A stretch of DNA of 64,000 nucleotides from assembly GCA_002838185.1 (NCBI GenBank), contig CP017948.1:248001-312000 (forward strand). The letters are read 5' to 3'. Shown here in pieces: positions 1-8,830 of this stretch (positions within the stretch are counted from its first letter, which is position 1; the number at the start of each line of letters is the position of its first letter). The notes below the pieces were generated by a model. The model was given only the letters and a program-made list of their open reading frames with translations, was not told where the DNA came from and did not search any database. The stretch comes from Tenericutes bacterium MO-XQ (GTDB taxonomy: Bacteria; Bacillota_I; Bacilli_A; Acholeplasmatales; Acholeplasmataceae). The position numbers and the translations under genes are program-made.

Positions 1-531
1 CACGGTATCCCTTCTAAGACTAAGGTCTTAAAAGAAGGGGATATCATTACATTAGATTTTGGTGTTAATTATAAAGGCTATCATGCAGATTCAGCAACAA
101 CTTATCCAGTTGGAAAAGTTGATGATGAAATCTTAAAATTGTTAGACATCACAGAAAAGTCTTTATATATTGGACTAGAACAAGCTAAACCGGGTAATCA
201 TGTTTCTGACATATCTTATGCGATAGAAAGTTATGTGAAACCTTATGGATATGGCATTGTTGAAGAATTCACAGGTCATGGTATTGGCAGAGAGTTACAC
301 GAAGAACCTTATGTCCCTAATTTTGGACAACCACATCAAGGACCACTACTAAAACCAGGCATGACATTTTGTGTAGAACCTATGGTTAATCTAGGAACTA
401 AACGTGTAAAAGTCTTAAAAGATAATTGGACAACCGTTACATTAGATCGCAAGCCAAGTGCTCATTTTGAACACATGATTGTGATTACGGAAACTGGATA
501 TGACATTTTAACATCATTAAAAAAGGAGTGA
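1..531 (+). CDS. map: Methionine aminopeptidase, type I (5'-truncated by window edge)
   Basis: Removes the initiator methionine from new proteins in the cytosol; metal-dependent pita-bread fold. The reading frame is open from base 1 ([14 protein letters not shown]...), so the true start lies upstream. Metal ligands of the family are visible: Asp in LDFGVNY and in YHADSA, His in GHGIG, Glu in CVEPM and a Glu close to the C-terminus. Ends in TGA. It sits in the classical Firmicutes position, 4 bp before infA, in the secY-adk-map-infA order. Identity is firm; only the N-terminal part is missing. Confidence 0.96.
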   Translation, partial: HGIPSKTKVLKEGDIITLDFGVNYKGYHADSATTYPVGKVDDEILKLLDITEKSLYIGLEQAKPGNHVSDISYAIESYVKPYGYGIVEEFTGHGIGRELHEEPYVPNFGQPHQGPLLKPGMTFCVEPMVNLGTKRVKVLKDNWTTVTLDRKPSAHFEHMIVITETGYDILTSLKKE

Positions 532-535
532 GCCT

Positions 536-757
536 ATGGCAAGAGAAGATTTAATAGAAGTAGAAGCTAGAGTAATCGAAGTATTACCTAATACAAAATT
601 TAAAGTTGAACTAATTCAAAATGGCCACATTGTGTTGGCACACGTATCTGGTAAAATCCGCATGCATAACATACGCATTTTACCTGGTGATAAAGTAACA
701 GTAGAATTGTCACCATACGATTTAACCCGCGGTAGAATCACATACCGCCGTAAATAG
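536..757 (+). CDS. infA: Translation initiation factor IF-1
   Basis: Binds the ribosomal A site and helps IF-2 and IF-3 select the initiator tRNA. 73 residues, the usual length, a single S1-like OB fold; the conserved segment [16 protein letters not shown] and the C-terminal [10 protein letters not shown] are typical. An AAGGAG lies just upstream, inside the end of map. Co-transcribed with map and rpmJ. Confidence 0.97.
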   Translation: MAREDLIEVEARVIEVLPNTKFKVELIQNGHIVLAHVSGKIRMHNIRILPGDKVTVELSPYDLTRGRITYRRK

Positions 758-768
758 GAGGATTACTT

Positions 769-885
769 ATGAAAGTAAGAGCATCAGTTAAAAAAAGAAG
801 TGAAGACGATATTATCGTAAGACGTAAAGGTAAAGTTTACGTTATTAACAAAAAAAATAGAAGACATAACCAAAGACAAGGTTAA
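769..885 (+). CDS. rpmJ: 50S ribosomal protein L36, zinc-free form
   Basis: Small (38 residue) protein of the large subunit. Starts [14 protein letters not shown] and ends NQRQG, with the conserved RRKGKVYVI core. An AGGAGG lies 7 bases before the ATG. The usual zinc ribbon cysteines (normally near residues 11, 14 and 27) are replaced by Glu, Ile and Lys, so this is a C-minus, zinc-independent L36. Position between infA and rpsM is canonical. Confidence 0.95.
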   Translation: MKVRASVKKRSEDDIIVRRKGKVYVINKKNRRHNQRQG

Positions 886-897
886 TAAGGAGGAACT

Positions 898-1263
898 ATG
901 GCAAGAATAGCAGGCGTTGACATTCCACGCGACAAGCGCGTCGTGGTTTCGTTGACTTATATATACGGGATTGGACATTCAACATCCAAAGAAATCCTAA
1001 AAAATGCCAACGTTAATGAAGATACTCGTGTAAAAGCATTAACAGAAGATGAGTTAAATCGCATTCGTACAGAAATCGGTAATTTCATTGTCGAAGGTGA
1101 TTTACGTAGAGAAACTACATTAAATATTAAACGTTTAATGGAAATTGGTTCTTACAGAGGCATGCGCCATCGTAGAGGATTACCAGTTCGTGGACAAAAC
1201 ACTAGAAATAATGCACGTACTAGAAAAGGTAAACCAAAGGCAATTGCTGGTAAGAAGAAATAA
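898..1263 (+). CDS. rpsM: 30S ribosomal protein S13
   Basis: Head protein of the small subunit, contacts P-site tRNA and the L5 bridge. 121 residues with the family's [10 protein letters not shown] start, the helix-two-turn-helix motif ([15 protein letters not shown]) and the basic tail [22 protein letters not shown] lies directly upstream. Part of the map-infA-rpmJ-rpsM-rpsK-rpoA-rplQ operon. Confidence 0.98.
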   Translation: MARIAGVDIPRDKRVVVSLTYIYGIGHSTSKEILKNANVNEDTRVKALTEDELNRIRTEIGNFIVEGDLRRETTLNIKRLMEIGSYRGMRHRRGLPVRGQNTRNNARTRKGKPKAIAGKKK

Positions 1264-1276
1264 GGAGGAATAAATC

Positions 1277-1663
1277 ATGGCACGTAAAAGAACAACTAAA
1301 CGTAAAGTTAGAAAGAATATTCCCCTTGGTGTTGCACACATTCATACAACTTTCAACAATACAATTGTAACAATAACAGATGTTGATGGAAATGCTATTG
1401 CTTGGAGTAGTGCAGGTGCATTAGGCTTCAAGGGTAGTAAAAAATCAACACCATTTGCTGCACAAATGTCTGCAGAAGCTGCAGCTAAATCAGCAATGGA
1501 TAATGGCATGTTAAGAGTAGAAGTTTCAGTTAAAGGACCTGGTCCAGGACGCGAAGCAGCTATTCGTTCATTGCAAGCAGCAGGGTTAGAAATTACAGCA
1601 ATCAAGGATGTAACACCAGTACCACACAATGGATGTAGACCACCAAAACGTCCACGTGGATAA
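1277..1663 (+). CDS. rpsK: 30S ribosomal protein S11
   Basis: Platform protein of the small subunit, near the Shine-Dalgarno helix. 128 residues; conserved [30 protein letters not shown] and the C-terminal [13 protein letters not shown] are all present. Preceded by AAGGAGG, 13 bp after rpsM. Confidence 0.98.
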   Translation: MARKRTTKRKVRKNIPLGVAHIHTTFNNTIVTITDVDGNAIAWSSAGALGFKGSKKSTPFAAQMSAEAAAKSAMDNGMLRVEVSVKGPGPGREAAIRSLQAAGLEITAIKDVTPVPHNGCRPPKRPRG

Positions 1664-1682
1664 TCTTAAGGAGGGGTAACTA

Positions 1683-2672
1683 GTGAAAGATTTAAAATTT
1701 GAAAAACCAACCGCAGTTGAAGAGATATCAAAAGATGGACATAAAGGACGTTTCGTCATTAAACCATTAGATCGTGGTTATGGTATTACTTTAGGTAATG
1801 CACTTCGCAGAGTTTTATTATCATCACTACCTGGAGCAGCTATTGTAAATATCAAAATTGATGGTGTAGAACATGAGTTTTCTACCATTGAAGGTGTTTA
1901 TGAAGACGTTATGGGTATTGTGTTAAACTTGAAAAAAGTAATTTTTAAGGTAGACTCAAATGATGCGGATTTTGAACAAAAGCTTGAATTATATATGGTA
2001 GGTGCTGGAAAAATAACAGCAGCTGATTTTAATCATGTAGATGGCGTTGAAATCATTAATCCAGAACAAGAAATCGCGAACCTTTCAGACACAGGTAGAC
2101 TTTCTATGGAAGTTACTGTTAGAAGAGGCGTTGGTTATGTGAGTGCAGAAAGAAATAAAGTATATAGCAGAAATGAAAAAAGCGTTATCCCAATTGACTC
2201 AATCTACACACCAGTAACTCGTGTATCTTACCATGTTGAAAAAACATTGAGAGATCAAGATGAGTTAGCGTTAGATATAGAAACGAATGGTGCAATTGAA
2301 GCTAAAGACGCTTTAGCTTTAGCATCAAAAATGCTTATTGACTACTTCAACGTTATCGTTGAAATCAGCGAACAAGCACAAGAATCTGATTTCATTTATG
2401 AACAAGAAGAAGAACCAGTCAATAAGAAACTAGAATTAACAATTGACAAACTAGACTTATCTGTAAGACTATATAATAGTTTAAAACGTTCAGGTATCTC
2501 TACAGTTGCACAAATTGTTAGTCAAACAGAAGAAGATGTTATGAGATTTAGATCATTAGGTAGAAAATCTTTTAAAGAATTAAAAGAAAAATTATTAGAA
2601 CATGGTCTTGAATTTAAAAATTCTTCTAATAAAGAATCGAAATTTCATTTAGAAGATGAAGAGAAGGAGTAA
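1683..2672 (+). CDS. rpoA: DNA-directed RNA polymerase alpha subunit
   Basis: Assembly platform of RNA polymerase. 329 residues, GTG start with AAGGAGG upstream. N-terminal dimerisation domain (about residues 1-230) contains GYGITLGNALRRVLLSSLPG. The C-terminal domain (about 250-310) has the helix-hairpin-helix LYNSLKRSGISTVAQIV followed by LGRKSFKELKEKL. This alpha C-terminal domain matters for comparison with the two related repeats at the N-terminus of RpoC (60018-60560) in this window. Confidence 0.98.
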   Translation: MKDLKFEKPTAVEEISKDGHKGRFVIKPLDRGYGITLGNALRRVLLSSLPGAAIVNIKIDGVEHEFSTIEGVYEDVMGIVLNLKKVIFKVDSNDADFEQKLELYMVGAGKITAADFNHVDGVEIINPEQEIANLSDTGRLSMEVTVRRGVGYVSAERNKVYSRNEKSVIPIDSIYTPVTRVSYHVEKTLRDQDELALDIETNGAIEAKDALALASKMLIDYFNVIVEISEQAQESDFIYEQEEEPVNKKLELTIDKLDLSVRLYNSLKRSGISTVAQIVSQTEEDVMRFRSLGRKSFKELKEKLLEHGLEFKNSSNKESKFHLEDEEKE

Positions 2673-2675
2673 ATC

Positions 2676-3032
2676 ATGGCTTATAGTAGATTAAGACGCA
2701 ATAGCGATCAAAGAAAAGCTTTATTACGTGACTTAGTAACAGATATTATCATTAATGAAAGAATCGTTACAACAGAAGCGAAAGCAAAAGAATTAAAAAA
2801 ACTTGCTGATAAAATGATTACTTTAGCTAAAGATGGTTCTCTAAGTGCAAGAAGACAAGCAGCTGAAATCGTTCGTTTTGAAGAAGTTAAAGAAGGACAA
2901 AATGCGGTTCAAAAGCTATTTTCTGAACTTGGACCAAGATACCAAGATAGAAATGGTGGCTATACAAGAATCATTAAAACAGTTCCAAGACGTGGCGATG
3001 CTGCGCCTATGGCAATTATTGAATTCGTATAA
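2676..3032 (+). CDS. rplQ: 50S ribosomal protein L17
   Basis: Large-subunit protein near the peptide exit tunnel. 118 residues with the family signature [16 protein letters not shown] near the N-terminus and the C-terminal [20 protein letters not shown]. Starts 3 bp after rpoA, with GAAGGAG in the end of rpoA. In Bacillus it is followed by ecfA1-ecfA2-ecfT-truA-rplM-rpsI; here a terminator and unrelated genes intervene. Confidence 0.98.
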   Translation: MAYSRLRRNSDQRKALLRDLVTDIIINERIVTTEAKAKELKKLADKMITLAKDGSLSARRQAAEIVRFEEVKEGQNAVQKLFSELGPRYQDRNGGYTRIIKTVPRRGDAAPMAIIEFV

Positions 3033-3037
3033 AAATC

Positions 3038-3061
3038 AAACAAGCTTCGGCTTGTTTTTTT
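3038..3061 (+). terminator. Rho-independent terminator of the alpha operon
   Basis: Stem CAAGC/GCTTG (extended by AAA/TTT) closed by a TTCG tetraloop at 3046-3049 and followed by a run of T. It lies 6 bases after the rplQ stop. Confidence 0.93.
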
Positions 3062-3079
3062 TCTAGTATTAAATATGAC

Positions 3080-3108
3080 TTGTTATTTTTAAAAAAGTTT
3101 AATACAAT
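3080..3108 (+). promoter_or_regulatory. Sigma-A type promoter for the nuclease lipoprotein gene
   Basis: TTGTTA at 3080-3085, 17-bp spacer, TACAAT at 3103-3108, placed 34 bases before the start at 3142 and just after the rplQ terminator. Confidence 0.75.
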
Positions 3109-3141
3109 AGATATGCAAAGCAAAAAGGAAAGAGTGAAGAC

Positions 3142-4653
3142 ATGAAGAAAATAGTATGGATGGCAACGATTTTATTAAGCGCGTTTATACTTTTTAGTTG
3201 TGAAGTAGAAGAACAACCTACATATACAGCTCAAGAGATTATTAATGCACTTGAAATTGAATATCAAGAAGGAGATTCTAAAGATCACGTGACAGGAAGT
3301 ATGGTATTTCCATTAACATCACCTCTTGATGAAAAAATCAAAATATCATGGGTAAGTGAAGCACCTTCAATTATCGATTATTTTGGAACTGTTAATAGAC
3401 CTGACGAAGATACTTTTGTCGATGTTACATATACAGTCGATAATTATGGATCTAAGTTTTCAGCTGTAATGACCTTTACGGTAATTGGTGATGATGATAC
3501 ACCACCGATAGAACTTAGTACATATACAGTTAATTATTATTATGAAAACATTGAAGATGATGAGTTTACACTAGTTGAATCTGTAGAAATTGAAGATTCT
3601 GTGGGCGAAAACGTCTTTGTAAATCCTGAAAATGTAGAAGGATTTGTTGTTGATAACGCACAAAGTGTTACAACAGGCACAGTTTTACTAGATGGATCTT
3701 TAACACTATCAGTTTATTACCAAAGACAAACATATACTGTTATGCTCTATGATCAAGATCAACTCATTGATGAAATGACGGTTAAACATGGATATGTGTT
3801 ATCTTTAGAAGATCCGTTAAAAGAAGATTATGAGTTTTTAGAATGGCGCAAGCAAAATGAAGTAACTGCATATGATTTATCGACACCAGTTGCATCCAAT
3901 TTAACGTTAAAAGCCATTTTTAAAGCGATTGATGATCCATATACTTATACTGGATACTATGAAGGTGCAGATGGTTTAGAAGGCGAACAACTCATTGTAT
4001 TTTTAAACCAATTAATCAATAGTACATTTGATGGTGTTACTTATGGTGATGCAAGATATATGCTAGATGAAACGGATAGAGATCCAAATCAATCAGGCAA
4101 TTTAATCCTTGTTTATCTAGGAACAAGTGTTTCTGGTGTTTGGGATAGTGGTAATACTTGGAACCGTGAACATGTTTGGCCACAATCACTTTTAGGTGTA
4201 AGTGCAGATAACTCAACAGTTAACTCAGCTTCAGATTTACATAATTTAAAACCAAGTGATCCTGCTGAAAACTCAAGTCGAGGAAACAAATTTTTTGGAA
4301 ATTCTACAACTAGTCAAACCTATGAGCCAAGAGATGAAGTTAAAGGTGATATCGCACGTATTTTATTTTACATGGATATCATGTATGATGAGTTGAGTTT
4401 AATTGCAGCAAATGAAGGAAACACTTATCAAATGGGTAATCTAGATGCACTATTAGCTTGGCATACAGAAGATCCAGTAGATGATTTTGAAATGTATAGA
4501 AATCAAAAAATAGAGGCTTTTCAAGGCAATAGAAATCCATTTATTGATCATCCAGAGTTTGCAGGTAAGATTTATGGAAACACACAAACTGTAAGCACAT
4601 ATGAAGTTACATATATGTTTGGAAGTATGATTGAAAACGTATATGCTGTATAA
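3142..4653 (+). CDS. Surface lipoprotein with endonuclease I domain
   Basis: Predicted secreted nuclease anchored to the membrane by a lipid. Residues 1-20 are a lipoprotein signal peptide (MKKIVWMATILLSAFILFSC; Cys20 is the lipidation site). Residues about 25-125 look like a bacterial Ig-like domain; about 130-260 contain two segments like the Listeria-Bacteroides (InlB B-type) repeat, the second one (YTVMLYDQDQLID...YEFLEWR) the clearer. The C-terminal part (about 265-490) is an endonuclease I family domain: NREHVWPQS with His344, then DLHNLKPSD and RGNKF, the family's metal-binding and catalytic region. Salvage of external DNA or RNA as a nucleotide source is a reasonable inference. Monocistronic or with the next gene 32 bp downstream. 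Confidence 0.85.
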   Translation: MKKIVWMATILLSAFILFSCEVEEQPTYTAQEIINALEIEYQEGDSKDHVTGSMVFPLTSPLDEKIKISWVSEAPSIIDYFGTVNRPDEDTFVDVTYTVDNYGSKFSAVMTFTVIGDDDTPPIELSTYTVNYYYENIEDDEFTLVESVEIEDSVGENVFVNPENVEGFVVDNAQSVTTGTVLLDGSLTLSVYYQRQTYTVMLYDQDQLIDEMTVKHGYVLSLEDPLKEDYEFLEWRKQNEVTAYDLSTPVASNLTLKAIFKAIDDPYTYTGYYEGADGLEGEQLIVFLNQLINSTFDGVTYGDARYMLDETDRDPNQSGNLILVYLGTSVSGVWDSGNTWNREHVWPQSLLGVSADNSTVNSASDLHNLKPSDPAENSSRGNKFFGNSTTSQTYEPRDEVKGDIARILFYMDIMYDELSLIAANEGNTYQMGNLDALLAWHTEDPVDDFEMYRNQKIEAFQGNRNPFIDHPEFAGKIYGNTQTVSTYEVTYMFGSMIENVYAV

Positions 4654-4685
4654 TAGATATAGAAGTTTAAAGGGAGTGAGAACAC

Positions 4686-5669
4686 ATGAGATTTAGAACA
4701 TTTGGAAAAACTGGCATAAAAGTATCTGAAATTTCACTAGGCACATGGCAATTAGGCTCAAGATGGGGCGATCCATTTAATGAAGAGGTTGCGGTAAAAA
4801 CTTTAGATGCAGCAATTAAAACTGATATCAATCTTTTTGATACAGCAGATGTGTATCAAGGTGGTATGAGTGAAAAAATTATTGGGAAGTATATTAAAAC
4901 ATTAGATCAAAAACCTTTTGTGATTACAAAGACAGGAAGAAGATTAGAAAATCATACTAAAGAAGGTTACAATGAAGATAATATTAGAAAGTTTATTGAT
5001 GACAGTAGAAAAAATCTTGATGTAGAAGCATTAGATATGGTTTTACTGCATTGTCCACCAACAGATGTTTATTATATGCCTGAAGTTTTTAAATTATTAG
5101 ATCAGTTAAAAGTAGAAGGTAAGATTAAACATTATGGTGTCAGTGTAGAACGCATTGAAGAAGGCTTAAAAGCAATGGATTATGAAGGCGTTGAAGCTAT
5201 TGAAATTATCTTTAATATGTTTAGATTAAGACCAACAGAGTATTTTTTCAAAAGAGCACAAGAACAAAAAGTTGGTGTGATTGTAAGAGTTCCACTTGCA
5301 AGTGGATTACTCACAGGAAAGTTTACAAAAAAATCAACCTTTGGAAAAGATGATCATCGTACATTTAATCGACATGGTGAAGCATTTGATAAAGGAGAAA
5401 CTTTCTCAGGTGTAGACTATGAAAAAGGGCTAGAAGCTGTTGAGGCACTTAAAAAAGTATTTCACACAGATAATCTAACTGCAATAGCTTTAAGATGGAT
5501 TTTAATGTTTGACGCAGTATCTACAGTGATTCCAGGTGCAAGCAAACCTGAATATGTTTATGATAACGTGAACGCAACTTTATTGCCGCCACTTACAAAA
5601 GAACAAATGAAAGCTGTAGAAGAAGTATATAACACTTACATTAAAGATCCAGTACATTATATTTGGTAA
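4686..5669 (+). CDS. Aldo/keto reductase
   Basis: NADPH-dependent oxidoreductase of the AKR superfamily, TIM barrel, 327 residues. Catalytic tetrad positions visible: Asp and Tyr in LFDTADVYQGG, Lys in FVITKTG, His in VLLHCPP. The C-terminal cofactor-binding segment STVIPGASKPEYVYDN is typical. Starts with ATG after AAAGGGAGTGAG. The physiological substrate is unknown. A strong terminator follows. Confidence 0.9.
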   Translation: MRFRTFGKTGIKVSEISLGTWQLGSRWGDPFNEEVAVKTLDAAIKTDINLFDTADVYQGGMSEKIIGKYIKTLDQKPFVITKTGRRLENHTKEGYNEDNIRKFIDDSRKNLDVEALDMVLLHCPPTDVYYMPEVFKLLDQLKVEGKIKHYGVSVERIEEGLKAMDYEGVEAIEIIFNMFRLRPTEYFFKRAQEQKVGVIVRVPLASGLLTGKFTKKSTFGKDDHRTFNRHGEAFDKGETFSGVDYEKGLEAVEALKKVFHTDNLTAIALRWILMFDAVSTVIPGASKPEYVYDNVNATLLPPLTKEQMKAVEEVYNTYIKDPVHYIW

Positions 5670-5685
5670 TATTAGGTAAAGAAAA

Positions 5686-5720
5686 AGAGCACATCAAAGT
5701 TGATGTGCTCTCTTTTTTTT
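5686..5720 (+). terminator. Rho-independent terminator after aldo/keto reductase gene
   Basis: 11-bp perfect stem AGAGCACATCA/TGATGTGCTCT, loop AAGT, followed by eight T. It also lies at the 3' end of the minus-strand DUF975 gene and may serve it, although the A-run on that side is short. Confidence 0.92.
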
Positions 5721-5730
5721 GAGTTAATCT

Positions 5731-6327
5731 TTATTCAAAATCAAGATCAATAGTCTTTTGTTTTTCTGGTCTAATGTCTAAATAAAAGTTAGCATGAGCG
5801 AGTTGGTAATATGGGTAAACAAAGAATAAACCAATACCAAATGCTAAAGCGCCAAGCAAGAACCAACCGATGAAACTTAGTTGTAGTTAAAACAATCTAA
5901 ATTTATGTCCACGCATTAACTCTTGACTCTTTCTAATTGCTTCCATGAAATCAATTTCAGGTTCATCAGCAATAATGTATGGCGTCATACTATAAGCATA
6001 GGCCTTAATGATCCCCGGAATGATAAATAATAATGTCCATAAGAATGTGAAAATACCAATAAGTATGCTTGCAACAATAGAATTCACTAAACTCTTTTTA
6101 AAACCTTCAATTAAAAGTTCAAAGTTTTTACCTTCGTTTTCTTTGATTGCAACATCCATTAAGTAATATGCTTGACCTACAAGCATTGGACCTACAAGAA
6201 GAAAAGCTAGTGGTGCACTTGCAGTTGATACTGCTATAACGATTAATACCGCAACCAAGACTGACCAGTAAGATTTTCTTAGCTGATTCCAAGTTTTTTG
6301 ACGATACCCTTTACTATTTAAATACAT
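5731..6327 (-). pseudogene. DUF975 family membrane protein, interrupted by in-frame TAA
   Basis: DUF975 proteins are small integral membrane proteins of unknown function. The start at 6327 is chosen because AGGAGG lies 6 bases upstream of this ATG; an upstream in-frame ATG (6351) has no ribosome site. The frame MYLNSKGYRQKTWNQLRKSY... runs through several hydrophobic segments to ...LMRGHKFRLF, then meets TAA at 5887-5889, and continues in the same frame as LQLSFIGWFLLGALAFGIGL... to a second TAA at 5731-5733. The downstream part is the conserved C-terminal motif of the family (LSFIGWFLLG), so the stop is a nonsense change, probably a TTA-to-TAA substitution, or a sequencing error. The product without readthrough lacks the last membrane region. 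Confidence 0.85.
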
Positions 6328-6466
6328 ATAATCCCTCCTATCCTGTTTCATTTTATCAAAAAAACGATTAAAAAGATATGATATTACATAAAATTATTAA
6401 AAATTATAGATAAATATTAAATAAAATGGTAAAATAATGGTAATAAAAGACGATAGGAGAAAGTTT

Positions 6467-7177
6467 ATGTTAGTTATAAAGAATATGTCAAAAAGTTATG
6501 ACGGAAAAAAGAAGGCTTGTAATGATGTAACCCTTAATATCGAATCGGGAGATATATATGGGTTTGTTGGTCATAATGGTGCTGGTAAAACAACACTTTT
6601 AAAATCGATTGCAGGCATTATCGATTTTGATGAAGGTGAAATTCATGTTGATGGAAAATCAATTAAGTCTGAACCTTTAGATGTAAAGAAGATGATTGCA
6701 TATATTCCTGATAATCCAGATGTATATGAATCATTAACAGGTATTCAGTATTTAGAGTTTATTGCGGATGTTTTTGGTGTAAGCCAAAATAAACGTAAAG
6801 AGCTAATTGAAAAATATGCTGTCATGTTTGAAATACAAGATGTTTTACAAAATCCGATTCAATCATATTCTCATGGTATGAAACAAAAAATAGTATTAAT
6901 TAGTGCACTTATTCATGAACCGAAATTAATGCTTTTAGATGAACCGTTTGTTGGACTTGATCCAAAAGCAAGCTTCTTACTGAAAGAAGTATTTAAAGAT
7001 ATGGTTCAAAAAGGAGCAGCAATCTTCTTTTCAACTCACGTACTTGAAGTGGTTGAAAAGTTATGTAATAAGGTTGCAATCATCAAACAAGGAAAAATCG
7101 TTGCTAATGGTTTAACAGAAAAAATTATATCAGATCAATCGCTTGAAAATATCTTTATGGAGATTGCGAACGAATGA
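6467..7177 (+). CDS. ABC transporter ATP-binding protein
   Basis: Nucleotide-binding subunit of an ABC-2 type exporter. Start at 6467 (MLVIKNMSKSYDG) because GATAGGAGAA precedes it; the longer ORF start at 6437 lies within the promoter region. Walker A GHNGAGKTT, signature SYSHGMKQK, Walker B LMLLDEPFVGLDP and the switch His in STHVLE are all intact. Overlaps the permease gene by 4 bp (ATGA), so the two form one exporter. Substrate not predictable. Confidence 0.92.
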   Translation: MLVIKNMSKSYDGKKKACNDVTLNIESGDIYGFVGHNGAGKTTLLKSIAGIIDFDEGEIHVDGKSIKSEPLDVKKMIAYIPDNPDVYESLTGIQYLEFIADVFGVSQNKRKELIEKYAVMFEIQDVLQNPIQSYSHGMKQKIVLISALIHEPKLMLLDEPFVGLDPKASFLLKEVFKDMVQKGAAIFFSTHVLEVVEKLCNKVAIIKQGKIVANGLTEKIISDQSLENIFMEIANE

Positions 7178-8775
7178 TGAAACTTTCAGGATTAATAAAG
7201 TTACAATTAAAAAATAATTTTTCATTCAAGCGATTTTTCGGTTTTGATCTAAAAACAAATAAAACAAAATCCATTTTAATGATTTTAGCAATTTTATATG
7301 CATTAGTTGCTTTACTTGGAACTTTTGGTTATATGTTTTTTGATTTAGGTAAAATACTTAGTGAGATGAATCAAGTACATCTACTATTAAATTTTGCAGC
7401 TATTTATGGCTTAGGATTTACAATGTTTACCGTATTATTAAGAACAAGCGGGTATTTGTTCTATTATAAGGATTATGAGATATTAGCTCCATTGCCTATT
7501 CATACAAGAAAACTATTCATATCAAAACTTATGGTACTATTGATTATGATTTATTTTGTTAACTTTTTAATAACAGTACCAATGATGTTTTCTTATTTTT
7601 ATTGGAATGGATTTAATGTTTTAGGATTAATCATTTATTTAATTGGGATCTTGTGCTTACCATTGATACCATTCATGTTTGTATCTATGTTGTCATTAGG
7701 TATCTCTTTATTAACATCAAAAATGAGATATAGTAAAATTATCAACATGATTTTAATGATTGGATTACTTGTGGGCTTTTTGTTCCTATCTTTTTCAATG
7801 AACAGCACAACAGTAAATCCGTTAACTGGCCAAATTGATTTATTTAGTAGCATAACAAAATATTATTTACCATTTACATGGTTTAACCAAGCAGTAGATG
7901 AGTTATCCTTCTTAAGTCTAGGTTATCTATTGGGATCTCATATTGTTTTATTTATGATTTATGTGTTCTTTGTAGAAAAATTAGCAGCATTCACAAATAA
8001 AAGAGGGATTAGAACTCAAATTAAATATAAGCAAAAAGTACTTAAGTATCAAGAAAAACCTGTTGTTGTTTCGCTAGTAGAAAAAGAATTTAAAAAGTTT
8101 TTTAGTAGTACATTATATGCATTAAACTCAGGTATTGGTATGGTATTATTAGTTATTATGTCAGTAGCAAGTCTATTCTTCAAAGCTGATATCGAAGGCA
8201 TTTTATCTCAACAAATTGGGATGAGTGTAGATGCTGAAATGATGATACTCATCATTTTCGGATTTACCATTGGTATGACTTACACACCAGCGATTAGTTT
8301 ATCTTTAGAAGGTAAGCAGCTATGGGTCTTAAAGAGTTTACCAATAAAACCTTCTACTGTCATGTTATCAAAAATCATATTTAATCTTTTATTGATTGTA
8401 CCTATAGCATATATAAGTTTAATTATGATTGGTATATCATTATCTATTAATTTAGTAAGTATTTTAATCATATTAGTATTAATATTGGTTTTTGCAGTAT
8501 TAGTCTCTTGTATGGATGCAGTGATCAATCTCTATCTACCTAAGTTTGATTATAATAATGAAACAGAAGTTATTAAGCAAAGTGCTGCTGCATTTCTAGG
8601 TATATTTGGTACATTTGCTTTATTAATTACTCTAGGCTTCTTATATTATTTTTTAAGTGATTATGTATCACTTCAAATTAATATGTTATTAATGACACTA
8701 GTCAGTGGCTTATTATGTATACCATTTATATGGATTATTAAAGAAAAATCAGAAAAAATATTTCTTAATTTTTAA
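7174..8775 (+). CDS. ABC-2 type transporter permease
   Basis: Large hydrophobic protein (533 residues) with about 12 predicted membrane segments, encoded directly after and overlapping its ATPase. It resembles the long ABC-2 permeases of Firmicutes of unknown substrate. A second ATG at 7177 could also be the start. No recognisable substrate motif; export role is inferred from the partner ATPase class. Confidence 0.8.
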   Translation: MMKLSGLIKLQLKNNFSFKRFFGFDLKTNKTKSILMILAILYALVALLGTFGYMFFDLGKILSEMNQVHLLLNFAAIYGLGFTMFTVLLRTSGYLFYYKDYEILAPLPIHTRKLFISKLMVLLIMIYFVNFLITVPMMFSYFYWNGFNVLGLIIYLIGILCLPLIPFMFVSMLSLGISLLTSKMRYSKIINMILMIGLLVGFLFLSFSMNSTTVNPLTGQIDLFSSITKYYLPFTWFNQAVDELSFLSLGYLLGSHIVLFMIYVFFVEKLAAFTNKRGIRTQIKYKQKVLKYQEKPVVVSLVEKEFKKFFSSTLYALNSGIGMVLLVIMSVASLFFKADIEGILSQQIGMSVDAEMMILIIFGFTIGMTYTPAISLSLEGKQLWVLKSLPIKPSTVMLSKIIFNLLLIVPIAYISLIMIGISLSINLVSILIILVLILVFAVLVSCMDAVINLYLPKFDYNNETEVIKQSAAAFLGIFGTFALLITLGFLYYFLSDYVSLQINMLLMTLVSGLLCIPFIWIIKEKSEKIFLNF

Positions 8776-8792
8776 GCAATAAAAGAACATGT

Positions 8793-8798
8793 TATAAT
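8793..8798 (+). promoter_or_regulatory. -10 element (TATAAT) upstream of pepF
   Basis: TATAAT 33 bases before the pepF start; the -35 region overlaps the end of the permease gene (TTTTAA, weak). Confidence 0.55.
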
Positions 8799-8830
8799 GT
8801 TAAGTAAGACCCTAGGAAAGAGGATATATT

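Noticed and set aside
2845..3066. Open frame of 73 codons overlapping rplQ and its terminator
   Set aside because: It lies in another frame of a firm ribosomal protein gene, has no ribosome site and reads into the terminator.
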